Below, in pieces: positions 59,587 to 64,000 of a stretch of DNA of 64,000 nt. The notes under the pieces were generated by a model. It did no database searches. It was not told the origin of the DNA and worked only from the letters and a program-made list of their open reading frames with translations. The stretch lies in the NCBI GenBank assembly GCA_949130495.1, contig OX422209.1, forward strand, positions 699,847,257 to 699,911,256, written 5' to 3'. Numbering within the stretch: position 1 is the first letter of the stretch; every line of letters starts with the position of its first letter. The DNA comes from Sambucus nigra (Eukaryota; Streptophyta; Magnoliopsida; Dipsacales; Adoxaceae). The position numbers and the translations under genes are program-made.

Positions 59587-60704
59587 AAGCAGGTATTGCG
59601 ATTTCTGCAGAATTGCAGTTACGGGTTTCATCTTCTAACCTTCACCAAATCCATATTTTTCAATCCTAAACGTCACAAAAATTGTACTATTAACATTATA
59701 TCATCCTACTGGGTATTTCTAACGTGAAGCATGAGGATTTCTATCATTATACATGGATTAACAGCCCAAAATTTATTATAAGTATCAAGAACCCTAGAAT
59801 TCTCTTAAACATGGTTCTAACAAATATTTCCAGAAATTTTCTTCTTGAAAACATCATAAATTCGTGGGTAATTCCTCTACATGGCAAGGGTTTCCAGAAT
59901 TTTCATTTAAACCATAACTACATGCAATTCCTATCTCAAATATTTGGTTTTCTTCCATAAAACTCATTCTAATTACTCCTAAACTAATATGAAAGATGCA
60001 CCAAAGAAATAAGCAAGATAAACACTTGCCTGGGATTTTTGGTGTTCTGATTTGCAGATGTTTTTGGTGTGGTTGTGTAGCCCGTTGCGCGATCTACGCG
60101 TTGGTGGTGGTGGCGGTGCAAACGGATGGATTTTGGGCCTTGGATTGCCTTGGAAGCTCTCTCCTTCTCTCTCCTATGGCCGTCACTAGTCTTTGGTTGT
60201 TCTAACCCTAGAAGACAACCTTAGGCATCTGATATGACCCTAAGAATTTCGTGGGTTTAATTACCCATAATTGTGAAATGTCCAAAACGCCCTCCCGGGG
60301 TACTAATTAGGCCTCAAAACGCCCCGAGACCCAAACTAAATCCCTGAGCACACTTTTCTGACTATCTCGACCCTTCCGGACGCGTTGGCGCACTCAAAAC
60401 GACCATACGAACGACTTATAAAATATTCACTTTTATTAATCAACATTTATTCCCTGCGCGACACAGGCGCGTCCCGACTTAAATTTCCATAATTGTCATT
60501 CTATTCACTCGTGATATTTAATAGAACCAATATTACATATTACTTTGCTCATTAGTAATATTCAACAAATTTTCCATAATTACTAACTCTCGTCACGTTA
60601 ATAATTATAACATAATTAATTTCCGAATTTTTATTAAATAATTAACTCACATTAAATTTAATAAATCCCCAAATTAATATAACATAAAAATACGGGGTAT
60701 TACA

Positions 60705-60719
60705 TACTTCCCCCCTAAT
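60705..60719 (-). other. Polypurine tract of G5
   Basis: Minus strand TTAGGGGGGAAGTA precedes the LTR start TGTAATACCCC, the same junction as in G1. Confidence 0.88.
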
Positions 60720-63700
60720 AATGGAATTTCGTCCCGAAATTCGAAAAACAAGGCATACCTGGTAAGAACAAATCTGGATATCTCTCGCGCATATTGGCCT
60801 CGTGCTCCCAACTGGATTCCTCCATGTTATGATGCTCCCACTGGACTCACACAAGTGGAACTATCTTCGACCTCAATTTCCTCTCATTATAGTCTAGGAT
60901 AGCCACCGGTCTCTCCTCGTAAGAGATGTCAGGCTGTAAGTCTATCTCATCTATCGCAATGTGAGTATGGGCCATACCATCCCGAAGATACCGTCTCAAC
61001 GACGAGATGTGGAATACATCGTGAATGTGATGCAAATATACTGGCAGTCCCAATCTGTATGCTACCGGCCCAATCCTCTCGATGATGGGAAATGGTCCCA
61101 CGTACCTCGGGGCCAATTTCCCCTTCTTCCCGAACCTCATCACTTCTTTCATAGGAGATACACGCAGTAATACTTGGTCCCCCACATTAAACTCTCGGAA
61201 GAACCATTTCGCATCGGCGTAGCTCTTCTGCCTGTCCTGGGCTACTCGAATGCGACTCCCGATCATCTCAATCCTCGCGGAGGTTTCCTGAATTACCTCC
61301 GATCCCAACAACTTGTCATCCCCCACCTCGAGCCAACAAGTTGGAGAACGACAAGGCCTGCCATACAAAGCCTCAAATGAAGCCATACCAATCGTAAACT
61401 GATAAGAGTTATTATAAGCAAACTCTACTAGTGGAAGATGTGGCTCCCAACCTCCTCCAAAATCAAGAACAATCATGCGTAGCATATCCTCCAACATATG
61501 ATTAGTACGCTCTGTCTGTGGGTGATAAGATGAACTCAACCTCAACTCAGTACCCATAGCCTCCTGAAAGCTTTCCCAGAAACTCGACACGAAAATCTTG
61601 TCCCTATCTGACACAATATTCAGGGGCACCCCATGTAATCTGACAACCTCAGCAATGAACAACTGAGCATACTGACCCGTGGTATAGTCTGTCCGCACCG
61701 GCAGAAAATGAGCCACCTTGGTCAAACGGTCTACAATCATCCAGATAGAATCGTGGCCCCGCTGTGATGTAGGCAACCCTGTAATAAAATCCATGGAAAT
61801 ACTCTCCCACTTCCACGCGGGTACTTCCAATGGCTGAAGCAATCCTGACGGTTTCTGATGGTCCACCTTCACCATTTGGCAGGTAGAACACTTGGACACG
61901 AACCCATCAATGTCCTTCTTTATCCCACTCCACCAGTATTGCCTCCTCATATCCTGGTACATCTTATCTCCTCCAGGATGTACTACAAATCGGGACCCGT
62001 GAGGTTGGGTCATCACTGCATGACGTAATTATGCTCCTTCTGGAACCACCAATCTCCCATTAAACCTCAAACCCCCATCAGAACTAACAGAGTAGGACTC
62101 AGCACCCTCAGCTAAAAGTCGTACAATCTGCTCCTGGCAAAACGGGTCTGTGGTTTGGGCCTGTATTACCCTCATAACAATCTCGGGTGTGACTGTCATA
62201 ACAGATATGAAGGAACGGGCTACTGCGTCCTGGTGGCCTAACTCCTTCCACTTTGCTTTCCATACATCCGCTACCTCGTCTACCGGTCTACGATTCAACG
62301 CGTCAGCAACTACGTTGGCCTTCCCCGGATGATACTGTATGTCGAACTGATAGTCCTTCACAAACTCTAACCATCTGCGCTGTCTCATATTCAGCTCTCG
62401 CTGAGTGAATAGGTATTGCAGTGACTTGTGGTCTGTGAACAAACGGAACTTCTCCCCCAATAAGTAGTGCCTCCATATCCTCAATGCAAAAACGGCCGCT
62501 GCTAACTCCAGGTCGTGGGTGGGGTAATTCTTCTCATGCAGCTTAAGCTTGCGGGAGGCAAAAGCTATAGCCTTCTCCTCCTGCTGAAGTACTCCCCCAA
62601 GTCCCCGTAAAGAGGCATCGGTGTAAACCAGGTACTCCACACCCGGCTTCGGTAAATCAAGAACTGGTGCTGAAGTAAGCTTGTCTTTCAGCTCGTCGAA
62701 AGCCAACTGACAAGCGTCATCCCAAACATATGGTACCCCCTTGCGAGTCAGATTCGTCAATGGACCCGCTATTTTGGAGAATCCCCGAATGAATCTCCTG
62801 TAGTATCCGGCTAACCCCAAGAAACTACACACTTCCGTCGGTGTCGTGGGTTGTCCCCATTCCCTCACCGCTGACACTTTACTCGGGTCGACTGCTATCC
62901 CCTGCTCAGAAACAACATGCCCCAAGAACTGTACTTTTCGTAACCAGAATCCACACTTCTCGTACTTAGCATACAACTGATGCTCTCGTAGAGTCTGAAG
63001 AACCTTCCTCAAATGCTCGGCGTGCTCCTCCTCGGAGTGTGAATATATCAAAATGTCATCTATAAAGACGATGACAAACTGATCTAAGAACTCTCTGAAT
63101 ACTCGGTTCATTAAGTCCATGAATATGGATGGAGCATTTTTGAGACCAAATGGCATCACTCTGAACTCGTAAGACCCATATCTCGTCAAGAAGGTAGTCT
63201 TTGAAACATCCTGCTCTCTAATACGTAGCTGATGGTACCCCGACCTCAGATCTATCTTCGAAAAGAAAGTTGCTCCCCTAAGTTGGTCGAACAGATCATC
63301 GATTCGAGGGAACGAATACTTATTCCATATCGTGACCTTGTTCAACTCCCGGTAGTCCACACACAACCTCAGTGAACCATCTCTCTTCTTCACAAACAGA
63401 ACTGTAGCGCCCCAAGGTGAGGTACTCCTGCGAATGAAGCCCTGACCTAACAGCTGCTCTATCTGATCTCATAACTCTTGCATCTCCGCCGGAGCCATAC
63501 GGTATGGAGCGCGTGCTATAAGTCTAGTATCTGGAAATAAATCTATAACAAAGTCTATCTCTCGACTGGGGGGTAGGCCTGGTATTTCCTGAAACACATC
63601 GAAATACTCTCGAATAACTGGAATCGAGTCTAACGGAATCACAACCTCCTTAGAGGTATCCTCCTCTACATAATACAAATGAGCGATCGAACCTCCCTCT

Positions 63701-64000
63701 GGGCGAGGCATTGCCACTACGAACATCTCTTGCCCCGGAATGGCAAAAACAATGCTCCCACCGAAGCAATCAATCACGGCTCTATAAGCTGCGAGCCAAT
63801 CCATACCGATAATAACATCATGCTCATGCATATCTAAGACTAACATGTCTGCAGGTAATACCAAACTACCAATCTCTACCCCCACTCCCCGGCATATAAA
63901 GAAGATAAGCGACCCACTCCCCAGTGGTGAGTCTACACACGTCACTGTGCTCTCTGCTGTGGCTAACAACCCTAAGGCCTTCGCAAAATGCGTAGCTATA
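60715..64000 (-). pseudogene. Gypsy element G5 pol: protease, RT, RNase H, integrase (nearly intact)
   Basis: One continuous minus-strand frame runs from beyond 64000 to TAG at 60715-60717, broken by only three stops: TGA at 63469-63471, TAA at 62029-62031 and TGA at 60847-60849. Domains in order are retropepsin-like protease (LVLDMHEHDVIIGMDWLAAY near 63785-63845), RT ([38 protein letters not shown] near 63050), RNase H ([14 protein letters not shown] near 62620, [20 protein letters not shown]), integrase zinc region (C-STC near 61890) and core with Asp in MDFITGLP and VSDRDK. The third acidic residue lies in HPQTERTN, where four residues (DGQS in the family) are missing. The tail is RKLRSKIVPLV then EESSWE. 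Tekay/Del-like chromovirus by motif. Gag lies outside the window. Confidence 0.95.

Larger units (their letters stand above)
58069..60029 (-). other. Predicted GC-AG intron inside the G5 LTR
   Basis: Donor at 60030/60029, branch-like CTGAC, a pyrimidine tract expanded to about 25 CT units, and acceptor ACAG ending at 58069. GTACCCAGCCACAGGGG follows. The branch-to-acceptor distance is about 79 nt, longer than in the other copies (33-51). Confidence 0.42.
57522..60704 (-). repeat. 3' LTR of gypsy element G5, minus strand
   Basis: On the minus strand it starts TGTAATACCCCG next to the polypurine tract (60704) and ends GGCGGTGTGTCACA (57522). 3183 bp. It holds a GC donor (CCAG|GCAAGT, 60030/60029), palindromes (59513-59586), a tandem duplication (58730-58945), branch-like CTGAC (58147-58151), a (CT)n run (58091-58141) and an acceptor (ACAG|GTACCCAGCCAC, AG at 58070-58069). 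Same family as G1 and G2. Confidence 0.93.

Noticed and set aside
60961..61380. Plus-strand ORFs opposite G5 pol, and similar ORFs opposite the other pol regions
   Set aside because: They are shadows of the conserved minus-strand coding frame.

Overview
This window looks like repeat-dense intergenic DNA from a plant, probably a eudicot. It is AT-rich and I found no intact host gene. It is filled with nested LTR retrotransposons carrying plant-type chromovirus (Ty3/gypsy Tekay/Del-like) and Ty1/copia proteins, plus hAT-type and other short terminal-inverted-repeat elements, a Helitron-like terminus and one broken DEAD-box RNA helicase fragment. I cannot name the species. Lineage names such as Tekay-like and SIRE-like rest on recognising protein motifs by eye, not on a search.

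Left stack (1-16571), all on +. The 3' part of gypsy element G1 (pol 1-1416, 3' LTR 1431-4344) sits inside the RNase H region of a second copy, G2 (pol 4345-6267, LTR 6281-9211). G2 in turn sits inside the reverse transcriptase of an older gypsy element, G3 (pol from 9212). G3 is split by a solo copia-type LTR (11598-12919), and its own LTR is split by a 1.4 kb non-autonomous hAT element (13231-14638, perfect 8-bp target duplication). A solo gypsy LTR, S1 (16572-20197), follows with a perfect 5-bp duplication.

Middle (20203-41961). The background is a decayed, SIRE-like copia element on the minus strand: a gag remnant at 39300-33480, a PBS near 39430, and a possible envelope-like remnant at 24000-22141. 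It is interrupted by a 478-bp hAT MITE, by a complete but coding-free gypsy element G4 (24402-32031, 5-bp duplication ACCCT) that itself holds a hAT MITE with another MITE inside it, and by a solo gypsy LTR, S2 (34438-37977, 5-bp duplication CATAT).

Right part (41962-64000). A short gypsy-type solo LTR, S3, is followed by a scrambled copia element (43541-49241, 5-bp duplication ATAAG) whose gag/integrase and RT/RNase H halves point in opposite directions. Then come non-coding DNA, a Helitron-type 3' end, a DEAD-box helicase pseudogene and more gene-free DNA. Last is gypsy element G5 on the minus strand (LTR 57522-60704, pol 60715 to beyond 64000), the best-preserved pol here, with only three premature stops.

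The most interesting pattern is inside the long (2.9-3.6 kb) gypsy LTRs. Five carry, in the same order, a GC-type splice donor (AG|GCAAGT), a branch-point-like motif (CTGAC/CTAAC; degraded in one), and an acceptor followed by a conserved exon-like start. This suggests a GC-AG intron inside the LTR. The presumed intron also carries clusters of perfect palindromes centred on TCGA whose flanking bases differ between subfamilies, and tandem hairpins whose stem arms co-vary.
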